From: Methylobacterium persicinum
GTDB taxonomy: Bacteria; Pseudomonadota; Alphaproteobacteria; Rhizobiales; Beijerinckiaceae
Direction: 5' to 3'
DNA length: 64,000 bases
Assembly: GCF_022179525.1 (NCBI RefSeq)
Contig: NZ_BPQX01000028.1
Location: 115,830-179,829, forward strand
Below, piece after piece: positions 34,472 through 43,648 of this stretch (position 1 is the stretch's first letter; each line of letters starts with the position of its first letter). The notes under the pieces were generated by a model. That model was not told the origin of the DNA. It saw only the letters and a list, made by a program, of their open reading frames with translations, and made no database searches. The position numbers were made by a program, and so were the translations under genes.

Positions 34472-35323
34472 TTGGCCGAGAAGTTCCGGTTGGCGGGAGG
34501 CGTCGCCCTTGTCACGGGTGCCGCGAGCGGGATCGGTGCGGCCCTGGCCGCTGCCCTGGCCGGCCGGGGCTGCTCCCTCGTTCTCGTCGACCGCGATGCC
34601 GAGGGCCTCTCGGCCGTCGCGGCCAGGACCGCCGCCGCCGGCGCCGCCACGGATCACCACGTCGTTGACCTTGCGGATGCGGATGCCATCGCCGCCTTGC
34701 CCGCCGCCGTCGCCGAAAGGTTCGGACGCCTCGATCTCCTCGTCAACAATGCAGGCGTCGCCCTCGGCGGGCGGTTCGACGAGACTCATCTCGATGATTT
34801 CGAATGGGTCCTGGACGTCAACCTGCGGGCGGTGGTGAGGATGTGCCACGCCTTCCTGCCGATGCTGAGGGCGCGCCCGGCGGCGCAGATCGTCAATATC
34901 TCCAGCCTGTTCGGCCTGATCGCCCCGCCGGGGCAGGCGGCCTACTGCACCAGCAAGTTCGCGGTACGCGGCTTCACCGAATCCCTGCGCCATGAATTTG
35001 CGGGGACGGGTCTGGGGGTCAGCGTCGTCCATCCCGGAGGGGTAGCGACCTCCATCGCCCGCAACGCGCGCAACCCGCGCCTCCCCGACGACCCGGAGGT
35101 GGCCGAAACGATGCGCCATGCCGCCGAGACGGGCCGGATCGCATTCGAGAAACTGCTGACCCTCCCTCCGGAAAAGGCGGCGGCGGCGATCGTCCAGGGC
35201 ATCGAGCGCCGGGCACCGCGGATCGTCATCGGCAAGGATGCCCGCAACGCGGCGTTCATCCAGAGACTCATGCCGGCCGCCTACTGGTCGGCGATCACCC
35301 GGTTGTCCGGCGGAAAGGTGTGA
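34472..35323 (+). CDS. Short-chain dehydrogenase/reductase
   Basis: A 283-residue classical SDR: cofactor motif TGAASGIGAAL, acidic residue in VLVDRDAEGL (suggesting NAD or a mixed preference), NNAGVALGG, catalytic serine in NISSLFG, and Tyr-x3-Lys in AAYCTSKFAVRGFTESLRHEF. The substrate is unknown. TTG is taken as start because the Rossmann motif begins soon after and no ATG fits. One base separates its stop from the start of the next gene, an alpha/beta hydrolase, so the two form an operon. Confidence 0.87.
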   Translation: MAEKFRLAGGVALVTGAASGIGAALAAALAGRGCSLVLVDRDAEGLSAVAARTAAAGAATDHHVVDLADADAIAALPAAVAERFGRLDLLVNNAGVALGGRFDETHLDDFEWVLDVNLRAVVRMCHAFLPMLRARPAAQIVNISSLFGLIAPPGQAAYCTSKFAVRGFTESLRHEFAGTGLGVSVVHPGGVATSIARNARNPRLPDDPEVAETMRHAAETGRIAFEKLLTLPPEKAAAAIVQGIERRAPRIVIGKDARNAAFIQRLMPAAYWSAITRLSGGKV

Positions 35324-35324
35324 G

Positions 35325-36221
35325 ATGGCGAGCCTTCGCGCGCATATAGGGGCCTGGATGGTCCGTCGCCGGGTGAAGGCGCCCCTGGCGGCGGCGGGGG
35401 GCGTCGAGGACGTGCGCCGCATCCTTGGGGGTGCCACCTTCCCCGACCCAAAGGACGCGACCTTCGAGCCCGGCAGCCTCGGCGGCATACCGGGGGAGTG
35501 GGTGCGCCCCGTTTCCGGGAATGCGCCGCACCGGTTGCTCTATGTCCACGGCGGAGGCTTCGTCGCCTGCTCGCCGAAGACCCACCGTCCTGTCACGGGC
35601 GCCTTCGCGCGGCGGGGCTTCACGGTCTTCGCCCCGGATTATCGGCTGGCGCCGGAACATCCCTTCCCGGCGGGACTGAACGATGTCGTGGCAGCCTGGA
35701 CTGCGTTCCGTGCCGCGGGCCCGGCCTGCCTCGCCGGCGAATCGGCGGGTGGGAATCTCGCCCTGGCGCTGATGCTCGCCGCCCGGGACAAGGGCGTTCC
35801 CCTTCCCGTCGCCGCCTGCCTGTTCTCACCCGTGACGGACCTTACGACGGTCGATGGATCGCGGGTCTCGAACGGATGGCGCGATGCCATGTTCACCTCC
35901 CGCTCGATCCCGGACGTCGCGCCGCTCTACGTCGGCGGGGGCGATCCGCGGGTCCCCCTCGCCTCCCCGGTCTATGGCGATCCCACGGGCCTCCCGCCCC
36001 TCCTGTTTCACGTGGGCGACCGGGAAGTGCTCCGTGACGATTCGGTCCGTATGGTCGAACGCGCGAAGGCCGCGGGCGTCGAGGCGAGCCTGCGGGTGTT
36101 CCCGGTGGTGGCCCATGCGTGGCAGTTTGCCGACCGCCTCCTGCCCGAGGCCACGGCCTCCCTCGACGAGGCCGCAGCCTTCCTCAGGCGGCACGCGGAC
36201 CAGCGGGAGGTTGCGCCATAA
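35325..36221 (+). CDS. Alpha/beta hydrolase, hormone-sensitive lipase family
   Basis: A 298-residue esterase with the oxyanion-hole motif LYVHGGGFVACSPKTHR, nucleophile elbow AGESAGGNLALA, acidic member in LFHVGDREVLRDDSVRM and the final catalytic histidine in PVVAHAWQFADRLLPEA. This is the HSL (family IV) arrangement. Its ATG follows the SDR stop by one base, suggesting a two-enzyme unit acting on a shared ester or alcohol/ketone substrate, which is inference. Confidence 0.87.
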   Translation: MASLRAHIGAWMVRRRVKAPLAAAGGVEDVRRILGGATFPDPKDATFEPGSLGGIPGEWVRPVSGNAPHRLLYVHGGGFVACSPKTHRPVTGAFARRGFTVFAPDYRLAPEHPFPAGLNDVVAAWTAFRAAGPACLAGESAGGNLALALMLAARDKGVPLPVAACLFSPVTDLTTVDGSRVSNGWRDAMFTSRSIPDVAPLYVGGGDPRVPLASPVYGDPTGLPPLLFHVGDREVLRDDSVRMVERAKAAGVEASLRVFPVVAHAWQFADRLLPEATASLDEAAAFLRRHADQREVAP

Positions 36222-36390
36222 GCCCAGCGGACGCCGAGGGCAGCGCGGTGGCCGGCGGATGCCGGAGCCGGTACCCCGACGCCGAGGGTCGCAACACGAC
36301 CCTGTGGTCGGATTCGGTCCAGGCTAATCGGCGGAGCGCCCGCCGGGCACGGCGGTTGGACGACAGCGTCCGCTGAAGCGGGACGCGCCT

Positions 36391-38355
36391 TCAGGCGACC
36401 TTGAGGATCGTCGGCGCCACGGCGTCCAGGACGTCGTCCGCGCGCATGGGGAGGCCAAGGTGGTAGCCCTGTGCGAAGGGGCAATCCATGGCACGCAGGG
36501 CAGTGAGATCGGATTGCGTCTCGACGCCCTCGGCCACGACTTCGAGCTTCAGCGCCCGGCCGAGATCAATCACCGCTTGCACGAGCCCCCGCTTGTCGGC
36601 GGCCTCGCCCAGGCCCGTGACAAGGCTGCGGTCGATCTTCACACGGTTGACCCGCAGCTGGCGCAGGCGTGACAGGGACGAATAGCCCACGCCGAAATCG
36701 TCGATGGCGATGCTGATCCCCGCCGCGGAGAGATTGGCCAGCTTCTCGGAGACCGCGGCGACATCCAGGGCCGTGTCCTCCGTGACTTCGATCTCCAGCC
36801 CGTCCGCGGGAAGGCCGAAGGCTCTGAGCTTGCCGAGTATGATCTCATCCAGGGGGGCCTGGGCCAGTTCCCGTGGGCACACGTTCAGGGCGATACGGAC
36901 TGCGTCGGCGCCCCGCTCGCACAGGGCGAGCTTCATCTGGCACACGCGATCGAGGATGAAGCCGAGCAATTGCTCCGACAGGCCGGTGACGGCCGCCGCG
37001 GCGATCAGTTCCGGCGGCGGCACCCAGCCGTGCCGCGGGTGTTTCCAGCGGATCAAGGCTTCGAGCCCCGCCATCTCCCCGTCATGGACCCGGTAGATCG
37101 GCTGGAACCACAGCTCGACCGCCCCTTCCATGAGGGCGTCGGGCAAGTCCCGCTCCGCGTCCCGGCGCATATCGAGGCGGTCACGCAGGGTGTCGTCGAA
37201 GGTGTGGAAGCGATTGCGGCCGGTGGACTTCGCCACATAGAGAGCTTCGTCGGCACAGACGAGGCGTTCGGTCAGGCTCTCCGTGCCGCCGAGGTGAATG
37301 CCGATGCTGACGCCGACCCGACCGGACTCGAATGTGTCGAAAGGCTCCGCGATCGCCGCGATCACGGTCTCGGCCAGGGCGCGAACGGGGATCCCCGTCA
37401 GGGCGGGATCGTAGAGGATCGCGAATTCGTCGCCCCCCAGGCGTCCGACGAGGCCGGCGGTGGGCCTATGGGCCAGCAGCCGCCGTCCGACCTCGCCCAG
37501 GACCTCATCCCCCTTCTTGTGCCCGAAGATGTCGTTGACGGATTTGAATCCGTCGAGGTCCAGCATCATCAGGCAGGGGGCGGGGTTCAGCTCCGCCTGC
37601 TCCGCGAAGCCGGCCCGGTTGAGGAGCCCCGTCAGCTGATCGTTGGTGGCGCGATCGGCCATCCGCTCCGCCAGGGCGTTGGCCGCGTTCTTCAGGCGGC
37701 TCGTCCTGCAGAAGTTTGCTTCCGTCTCCCGGCAGGTCCGCGCCAGGGCCAGGAGGTAGATCAGCACCGTGAAGGCGAGGCAGACATGATCGAAGCCCCC
37801 GACCGCAAGGAGGCAACCGGTCGGCGACAGCAGCGGCGGCGTGATGAAGGCGATGGGGATCCGGGAAAAGGAGATCACATAGCCGACCGCGCCGGCTGTG
37901 ATTCCGCAGGTCACGGTCAGGTAGAACAGCGTCTGGGGCGACGTGTAGCCGCCGCAGAGAAACGGCAGGCCTGCCCAGACGGACCCCGACGCCAGGGCGG
38001 CGATGGTCGACCAACGCAGCCTCCGGTTGATCGCTCCGATAGCGCTTCCCTGGCTAGGCGAGGTCCCGTCATCGAGCCCATGACAGGTGGCACGGCAAAG
38101 GTAGACCCGCCACAGGTTGGCGCAGGCCGACAGGGCGAACCATACGCCGCCGATCATTCCCTGCTCGGCCTGAAAGGCGACGGCGAAGCATGCGAGGCCC
38201 AGAAGGCAATTGATGGCGAGGGCGCAAAGGATGCTGTGGCGTGCCGCCTCCAGTTGATCCCGGCGGATGGCGCCATCCAATGCTGCGTCCGTCGTCACCG
38301 GCTCGGACCCATACCCGACCGGCGGCGTGGAGGTGGTGCGTGCATCCGCGGCCAT
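36391..38355 (-). CDS. Membrane GGDEF-EAL cyclic-di-GMP protein
   Basis: A 654-residue protein with about six N-terminal membrane helices (residues 35-215), a GGDEF domain (VGRLGGDEFAILYD, intact) and an EAL domain (LEALIRWKHPRHG, NVCPRELAQAPL, DDFGVGYSSLSRLRQLRVNRVKID, VVAEGVETQSDL). Both catalytic motifs look complete, so synthesis and breakdown of c-di-GMP are both possible; which dominates is unknown. No sensory domain is visible beyond the membrane bundle. ATG 38355 follows GAAAGGG. It is divergent from the radical SAM gene. Confidence 0.93.
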   Translation of the reverse strand: MAADARTTSTPPVGYGSEPVTTDAALDGAIRRDQLEAARHSILCALAINCLLGLACFAVAFQAEQGMIGGVWFALSACANLWRVYLCRATCHGLDDGTSPSQGSAIGAINRRLRWSTIAALASGSVWAGLPFLCGGYTSPQTLFYLTVTCGITAGAVGYVISFSRIPIAFITPPLLSPTGCLLAVGGFDHVCLAFTVLIYLLALARTCRETEANFCRTSRLKNAANALAERMADRATNDQLTGLLNRAGFAEQAELNPAPCLMMLDLDGFKSVNDIFGHKKGDEVLGEVGRRLLAHRPTAGLVGRLGGDEFAILYDPALTGIPVRALAETVIAAIAEPFDTFESGRVGVSIGIHLGGTESLTERLVCADEALYVAKSTGRNRFHTFDDTLRDRLDMRRDAERDLPDALMEGAVELWFQPIYRVHDGEMAGLEALIRWKHPRHGWVPPPELIAAAAVTGLSEQLLGFILDRVCQMKLALCERGADAVRIALNVCPRELAQAPLDEIILGKLRAFGLPADGLEIEVTEDTALDVAAVSEKLANLSAAGISIAIDDFGVGYSSLSRLRQLRVNRVKIDRSLVTGLGEAADKRGLVQAVIDLGRALKLEVVAEGVETQSDLTALRAMDCPFAQGYHLGLPMRADDVLDAVAPTILKVA

Positions 38356-38496
38356 CACCCAGTCCCTTTCTCAAACGGTCTATTGCATGGGGCGGGTAAA
38401 GAAATTGACCGCAATCTCGGGCGGAGTGCGGCGTCGCGGCCCGTATCGCCGAAGCCGAGACTGGCCTTATCCTGTGACCGCGTATCAAGGTAGCCT

Positions 38497-39564
38497 ATGC
38501 CGCTCCCCAGAGAACTGATCTCGATCGAGCGGATTTTCTACGAACCGGCCGTGGAGACTTTCCCGTACGGTCAGACAATGCTTGCGCGCTATCGATCTGC
38601 CGAACGGATCGTCGTTCCGTCGCATTGGAAAATTCCGGAACTTCACGGCAATGAAGGTTCCGTCGAAGATTGGATTCGTATCAAGCGCTCGACTCTGGTG
38701 TTGGGCGTGAAGAAAAGCCTATCCATGCGCCCGAATGGACGCAGCGCCCATTTCATCGCGCCATCGACATCCAACGGATGCGCGATGGCCTGTGCGTATT
38801 GCTATGTTCCCCGCCGCAAGGGCTTTGCGAACCCGGTAACGCTATTCGTGAATACCGAACAGGCTTGCGGTGCCATCCGACGGCATGCCCTGCGCCAAGG
38901 CCCGCTGCCGGAGCCCGACAGCATCGATCCGCAGGCATGGGTTTACGATATCGGCGAGAATGGAGATCTCTCCGTCGATGCCTCGCTCTACGACGGTGTA
39001 CGTGATTTCGTGCACCTGTTCCGCGAGATTCCCAACGCCAAGGCGTCCTTTGCCACCAAAGCGGTGAACCGCGACCTCCTTACCTACGAGCCCCGCGGCC
39101 GGACGCGGATCCGCTTCTCATTGATGCCCGAGCGGATCGCGAAACTCGTCGATGTCCGCACCTCGCCGATTCATGAGCGGATCGCCGCCATCGATGACTT
39201 CGTAGCGGCGGGCTACGAGGTCCATGCCAACTTCTCGCCGGTGATCCTCTACGAAGGCTGGGAGGACGAATGGCGTGAACTCTTCAGGCAGATCGACGGC
39301 ACGATCTCGGCGGCCTCGAAGGCACAACTGCGCTGCGAAGTGATCATGCTCACGCACAATGCCGGACTGCACGATGTCAATCTCGGCTGGCATCCCCGCG
39401 CGGAAGACCTTCTGTGGCGGCCGGATATCCAGGAGATCAAGGTGTCCGAGGGCGGCCAGACCAACCTTCGCTACCGCAGCGGGTGGAAAGGCCGCTGGCT
39501 CGCCCGGTTCAAGGATCTGCTCGCGGCGGAGATGCCCTACTGCACCGTCCGCTACGCCTTCTGA
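38497..39564 (+). CDS. Spore-photoproduct-lyase-family radical SAM protein
   Basis: A 355-residue radical SAM protein of the family that repairs spore photoproduct in Bacillus, here in a non-spore-former. The cluster motif is CAMACAYC (Cys95, 99, 102), preceded by GCAMAC and followed by VPRRKGFANPV as in SPL. However the position of the Bacillus hydrogen-donor cysteine (EASCTSD) reads DIGENGD, so that residue is missing by my alignment. This matches the alphaproteobacterial SPL-like family whose substrate is unknown. The gene overlaps nothing; a deaminase gene follows 53 bases later on the same strand. Confidence 0.88.
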   Translation: MPLPRELISIERIFYEPAVETFPYGQTMLARYRSAERIVVPSHWKIPELHGNEGSVEDWIRIKRSTLVLGVKKSLSMRPNGRSAHFIAPSTSNGCAMACAYCYVPRRKGFANPVTLFVNTEQACGAIRRHALRQGPLPEPDSIDPQAWVYDIGENGDLSVDASLYDGVRDFVHLFREIPNAKASFATKAVNRDLLTYEPRGRTRIRFSLMPERIAKLVDVRTSPIHERIAAIDDFVAAGYEVHANFSPVILYEGWEDEWRELFRQIDGTISAASKAQLRCEVIMLTHNAGLHDVNLGWHPRAEDLLWRPDIQEIKVSEGGQTNLRYRSGWKGRWLARFKDLLAAEMPYCTVRYAF

Positions 39565-39617
39565 ACCCCGCCTCCGCTCCCGCGTTCGGCCTGAGCGACA
39601 CCGGAGCGAAGGGCACG

Positions 39618-40076
39618 ATGGCAGACCACAAAACGTACATGGCCGAGGCGGTGGCCATCGCGCAGGCAAACATCGCCGAAGGGGGCACGCCCTATGGGGC
39701 AGTCATCGTGCGCGACGGCCACGTGGTCGCCCGGGCGGCCAACACCGTCCATCTCACGAAGGATGCGACCGACCATGCCGAGATGGTCGCCATCCATGAG
39801 GCAAGCCGGATACTTGGCCGGAAGGACCTCTCGGATTGCGTGATGTACGCCAGCGGCCGCCCCTGCCCGATGTGCCATGCGGCCATGCGCCTCGCCGGGT
39901 TCAAGCGGGGCTTTTTCGCCTTCAGCGCCGAGGAGGCCCAGGAATACGGGGTCGGCAGCGCGGACCTCTACGGTGAACTGTGCCGTCCCCTCGCCGAGCA
40001 GCCCATGCGGCTGGAGCAGATCCGGCCGGAGGGCCCTTCCCCCTACCCGGACTGGAAGGCCCGGAAGAGCGGGTAA
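39618..40076 (+). CDS. Nucleoside/guanine deaminase-like zinc hydrolase
   Basis: A 152-residue cytidine-deaminase-superfamily enzyme. The zinc site is complete: His-Ala-Glu in DHAEMVAIHEA and PCPMCHAAM. The length and the MAEAVAIAQANIAEGGTPYGAVIVRDG start fit the tRNA-adenosine/guanine-deaminase (GuaD-like) branch; a Tyr/Asp-rich C-terminus (GVGSADLYGELC) is typical of guanine deaminases. It follows the radical SAM gene by 53 bases and probably shares its transcript, hinting at a nucleobase-related job for both. Confidence 0.85.
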   Translation: MADHKTYMAEAVAIAQANIAEGGTPYGAVIVRDGHVVARAANTVHLTKDATDHAEMVAIHEASRILGRKDLSDCVMYASGRPCPMCHAAMRLAGFKRGFFAFSAEEAQEYGVGSADLYGELCRPLAEQPMRLEQIRPEGPSPYPDWKARKSG

Positions 40077-40134
40077 CGGCCGCTCCGCCCGTCGACCGAG
40101 CGGACGGCGGCTCCAGACCAAGGCTGACAGGCGC

Positions 40135-40446
40135 TCAGTGCGTCCAGGGGGCCGTGCGGTTGAACTTGAAGTTGTCCGAGTAGGAGAGGCCCTTGCGCGC
40201 CGTCTCCTTGCCCGGCTCCTCGACCCGGTAGGTGATGCCTTCGCGCTGGGCGTAGGCGACCGCCTCTTCCTTCGTGTCGAACTCCAGGCGCACCTGCTGC
40301 AGCATGTCCTTCGAGCCGTACCAGCCCATCAGCGGGTCCGTCTCGCGGGGGCTGGTCTGGTCGAAAACCAGGACCCATAGCTTCGTCCGGGCAAGACCCG
40401 ATTGGGACGCATCCTTGGCGGGGCGATAGATGCGGGCGCTCGGCAT
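40135..40446 (-). CDS. NADH dehydrogenase subunit, NDUFS4 homologue
   Basis: A 103-residue homologue of the mitochondrial complex I accessory subunit NDUFS4 (18 kDa), found in alphaproteobacterial complex I. RTKLWVLVFDQTSPRETDPLMGWYGSKDMLQQVRLEFDTKEEAVAYAQREGI and NFKFNRTAPWTH are diagnostic. The protein is peripheral and cytosolic, and the main nuo operon is not in the window. Its promoter lies near the tRNA-Pro gene, on the same strand just upstream. Confidence 0.93.
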   Translation of the reverse strand: MPSARIYRPAKDASQSGLARTKLWVLVFDQTSPRETDPLMGWYGSKDMLQQVRLEFDTKEEAVAYAQREGITYRVEEPGKETARKGLSYSDNFKFNRTAPWTH

Positions 40447-40485
40447 GGGTGTCTGAAAGCTCCTGGCACTGTGCGCTGCGGCGGA

Positions 40486-40562
<77 letters not shown>

Positions 40563-40723
40563 ACGGCCATCCACGGCGCCAGATCCGTACCCCGTCGCCA
40601 GGCCGACGGCAAGGCGGCGGGGCAAGGCTTCCTCTTTGTCCCGGCCACCCGGGAGAGATTCACCCGGAACTTAAGTCAAATTCGGCCATTGCTCTGACGC
40701 TTACAAACTTGGAGGAACGTCTG

Positions 40724-41113
40724 ATGCAGGTGAATCGTGTAATTGCGACGGCTGCCATTCTTGCCATGACCGCGGGCACTGCGTTTGCCTCCCCGTGCAG
40801 CACCGGCACCGCCATGCCGAAGTCGCCGGATCAGCAGGCATCGAACCCGAAGAGCTCTGACATGGACCGGTCGAGCGCGAACCTCGCGGGCGGCAATCAG
40901 CCGGCCTCGCCGGGCACTGTCGGCGCCATGAACAATGCGGGCGCGACCCAGGCTCCGACCAAGACCGACGGGACGTCGGCCGCTGACAAGGCCGATCCGG
41001 GCTCGAAGAACATGGCCGGTGGCAACCAGCCGGCTTCGCCCGGCACTGTCGGCGCGATGAACAATGCCGCTGCTGCCGGTTCCACCACCAAGATGTCCGA
41101 CAAGGACTGCTGA
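40724..41113 (+). CDS. Secreted protein with a duplicated 20-residue motif
   Basis: A 129-residue exported protein, not recognised. A signal peptide (MQVNRVIATAAILAMTAGTAFA) precedes a Ser/Thr/Asn/Pro-rich, probably unstructured mature region. The motif AGGNQPASPGTVGAMNNA occurs twice (residues 55-72 and 98-115) with no mismatches apart from the residue before it. GGAGG eight bases upstream fixes the ATG. Two cysteines, one near each end of the mature protein, could link. A terminator follows. Function unknown; similar low-complexity small exported proteins are common in Methylobacterium. Confidence 0.8.
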   Translation: MQVNRVIATAAILAMTAGTAFASPCSTGTAMPKSPDQQASNPKSSDMDRSSANLAGGNQPASPGTVGAMNNAGATQAPTKTDGTSAADKADPGSKNMAGGNQPASPGTVGAMNNAAAAGSTTKMSDKDC

Positions 41114-41138
41114 TCCAGTCCGACGCACTGTCGGAGAG

Positions 41139-41175
41139 ACCCGCCCGGCTTCCCGCCGTGGCGGGTTTCTTTTTG
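41139..41175 (+). terminator. Terminator of the repeat-containing secreted protein gene
   Basis: ACCCGCC (41139-41145) pairs with GGCGGGT (41160-41166) and is followed by a T-rich tract (TTTCTTTTT). Confidence 0.85.
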
Positions 41176-41229
41176 GCGTAGCGGTGGCCCCTGTTGAATC
41201 GCCGCGGCGTTCGGTGCACGCACCGGCCG

Positions 41230-42327
41230 ATGCGTGTGGACCTCTTCGATTTCGATCTGCCCGAAGCGAGTATCGCCCTCCGGCCGGCAGAACCCCGCGA
41301 TGCGTCACGCCTGCTCGTCGTCGCACCGGGCTCGCAACCGGCCGACCGCGTGATTCGCGATCTCCCCGGGCTTCTGCGGCGCGGGGACACCCTCGTCTTC
41401 AACGATACCCGCGTCATTCCCGCGCGACTCCGCGGCATCAGGACCCGGCCCGGGGCACCGGGGCAGCGGACGGAGGTCATGCTGCACCTGCGCGAGGCGC
41501 CGGACCGATGGCGGGCCTTCGCCCGCCCGGCCAAGCGCCTGTCCCCCGGCGATGTCATCACCTTCGGCGACGCACCGGACGGCGTTCCCTGCGAAGCGAG
41601 TTTTCTGCGGGCGAGCGTGGTCGAGAAGGGCGAGGCCGGCGAGGTCATCCTGAGCTTCGACGTGGCCGGGCCCGTCCTCGACGAGCGTATCGCGGCGCTC
41701 GGTGAACTGCCCCTGCCCCCTTACATCGCCGGCAAGCGGCCGGCCGATGCCCGCGATGCCAGCGATTACCAGACGGTCTACGCCCGCGATCCCGGCGCCG
41801 TGGCAGCGCCCACGGCCGGGCTGCACTTCTCGGCCGAGCTCTTGGCCGCCATCGACGCAGCCGGTATCGGCCGGCATCACCTCACCTTGCACGTGGGCGC
41901 GGGGACCTTCCTGCCGGTGAAGGCCGACGACACCGAGGGTCATCGGATGCACAGCGAGGTCGGCCACCTCGACTCCGCCACGGCCGAAGCCCTGAACGCC
42001 GTGCGGGATGCCGGCGGACGGATCGTCGCCGTCGGCACCACGGCGATGCGGCTCCTCGAAAGCGCCGCGGGCGAGGACGGCTGGATCGCCCCGTTCTCCG
42101 GCCCCACCGACATCTTCATCACGCCGGGCTACCGCTTCCGGGCAGTCGATGCCCTCGTGACGAACTTCCACCTGCCGCGCTCGACGCTGTTCATGCTGGT
42201 TTCGGCCTTCTCCGGCCTCGACACGATGCGCGCCGCCTACGCCCACGCCATCGCGACGGGCTACCGATTCTACTCCTACGGCGATGCGAGCCTGCTCTTC
42301 CCAGCCGCACCCGGAGATGCCCCATGA
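41230..42327 (+). CDS. queA: tRNA preQ1 ribosyltransferase-isomerase QueA
   Basis: Transfers ribose from S-adenosylmethionine to preQ1 in tRNA, forming epoxyqueuosine. The 365-residue protein begins [31 protein letters not shown], and has [32 protein letters not shown] and [14 protein letters not shown]...HRMHSE motifs. Start ATG 41230 is preferred to the open frame 36 bases upstream. Its stop overlaps the tgt start by four bases, so the two queuosine genes are coupled. Confidence 0.95.
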   Translation: MRVDLFDFDLPEASIALRPAEPRDASRLLVVAPGSQPADRVIRDLPGLLRRGDTLVFNDTRVIPARLRGIRTRPGAPGQRTEVMLHLREAPDRWRAFARPAKRLSPGDVITFGDAPDGVPCEASFLRASVVEKGEAGEVILSFDVAGPVLDERIAALGELPLPPYIAGKRPADARDASDYQTVYARDPGAVAAPTAGLHFSAELLAAIDAAGIGRHHLTLHVGAGTFLPVKADDTEGHRMHSEVGHLDSATAEALNAVRDAGGRIVAVGTTAMRLLESAAGEDGWIAPFSGPTDIFITPGYRFRAVDALVTNFHLPRSTLFMLVSAFSGLDTMRAAYAHAIATGYRFYSYGDASLLFPAAPGDAP

Positions 42328-43463
42328 CTGCAACCGCCTTCGGCTTCTCCCTGCACGGGCGGGACGGCGCCGCCCGGACCGGCGAGATCACCATGCCGCG
42401 GGGGACGATCCGCACGCCGGCCTTCATGCCGGTGGGCACCGCCGCGACGGTGAAGGCCATGTATGCGGACCAAGTCCGCGACCTCGGCGCCGACGTGGTC
42501 CTGGGCAACACCTACCATCTGATGCTCCGACCCGGAGCCGAGCGGATGGCCCGCCTCGGAGGGTTGCACGCCTTCATGCAATGGAACGGGCCGATCCTCA
42601 CCGATTCGGGCGGCTTCCAGGTGATGTCGCTGTCGGCCCTGCGGAAGATCGACGAGGACGGCGTGACGTTCCGCTCGCATATCGACGGCACCGCCTATGA
42701 GATGAGCCCGGAGCGATCCATCGAGATCCAGGGATTGCTCGGGTCGGACATCCAGATGCAGCTCGACGAGTGTGTGCGCCTGCCCGCCGAGCGGACCGAG
42801 ATCGAGAAGGCCATGCACCTGTCCCTGCGCTGGGCCGAGCGCTGCCGGGTCGCCTTCGGCGAGCAGCTGGGCAAGGCGATGTTCGGCATCGTGCAGGGCG
42901 GCGATCTGCCGGATCTGCGCGTCGAGAGCGCCCGCGCCCTCGCGGACCTCGACCTCAAGGGCTACGCCATCGGCGGCCTCGCGGTGGGTGAGCCGCAGGC
43001 TGTGATGTTCGCGATGATCGAGGCCACCGCGCCGCACCTGCCCGAGGGCAAGCCGCGCTACCTGATGGGCGTCGGCACACCGGATGACATCCTGGGCGCC
43101 GTCGCCCGGGGTATCGACATGTTCGATTGCGTGATGCCGACGCGCGCCGGCCGGCACGGCCTCGCCTACACGCGCCACGGACGGGTGAATTTGCGCAACG
43201 CCCGCTGGGCCGAGGCGAAGGAACCGCTGGACGAGGCATCGACCTGTCCGGCCGCCCGCGACTACTCCCGTGCCTATCTCCACCACCTCGTCCGCTCCAA
43301 CGAGATCCTGGGGATGATGCTGCTGACGTGGAACAACCTCGCCTACTATCAGGACCTCATGGCCGGTGCCCGCGCCGCCATCCGCGACGGACGCTATGCC
43401 GACTACTGCGCCGAGACCCGCGAGGGTTGGGCCCGCGCGGAGCGGTCCACGGCGGAGGCTTAG
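42324..43463 (+). CDS. tgt: tRNA-guanine transglycosylase Tgt, zinc site degenerate
   Basis: Exchanges guanine 34 for preQ1 in GUN-anticodon tRNAs. The 379-residue protein has [10 protein letters not shown], the base-binding [33 protein letters not shown] and the nucleophile Asp in [14 protein letters not shown]. The usual zinc ligands CxCxxC...H are not there: the stretch before YSRAYLHH reads ASTCPAARD, leaving one of three cysteines, and the ligand His in the following helix is Asn ([11 protein letters not shown]). Genuine enzymatic function is still likely; see findings. Confidence 0.94.
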   Translation: MTATAFGFSLHGRDGAARTGEITMPRGTIRTPAFMPVGTAATVKAMYADQVRDLGADVVLGNTYHLMLRPGAERMARLGGLHAFMQWNGPILTDSGGFQVMSLSALRKIDEDGVTFRSHIDGTAYEMSPERSIEIQGLLGSDIQMQLDECVRLPAERTEIEKAMHLSLRWAERCRVAFGEQLGKAMFGIVQGGDLPDLRVESARALADLDLKGYAIGGLAVGEPQAVMFAMIEATAPHLPEGKPRYLMGVGTPDDILGAVARGIDMFDCVMPTRAGRHGLAYTRHGRVNLRNARWAEAKEPLDEASTCPAARDYSRAYLHHLVRSNEILGMMLLTWNNLAYYQDLMAGARAAIRDGRYADYCAETREGWARAERSTAEA

Positions 43464-43506
43464 GCCGTCTTCTTAGACTGTCGCGCTCCTTTTCCGCCGC
43501 TCACCC

Positions 43507-43597
43507 GTCATTGCGAGCGTAGCGAAGCAATCCAGTCGGCACTGCCTCGTCCGGATGCGGCGCGCCATGGATTGCTTCGGCTCTGCCTCGCAATGAC
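43507..43597. repeat. Dispersed palindromic intergenic repeat, complete copy
   Basis: Left arm GTCATTGCGAGCGTAGCGAA, right arm ending CTGCCTCGCAATGAC; the arms are inverted relatives like the copies at 4048 and 25873. It lies between convergent tgt and the SGNH-like gene. Confidence 0.85.
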
Positions 43598-43648
43598 CGC
43601 GGCGGATGACAATGGTGGCGGTGGTGGTGAAAGACCGTGCCGACCGCG

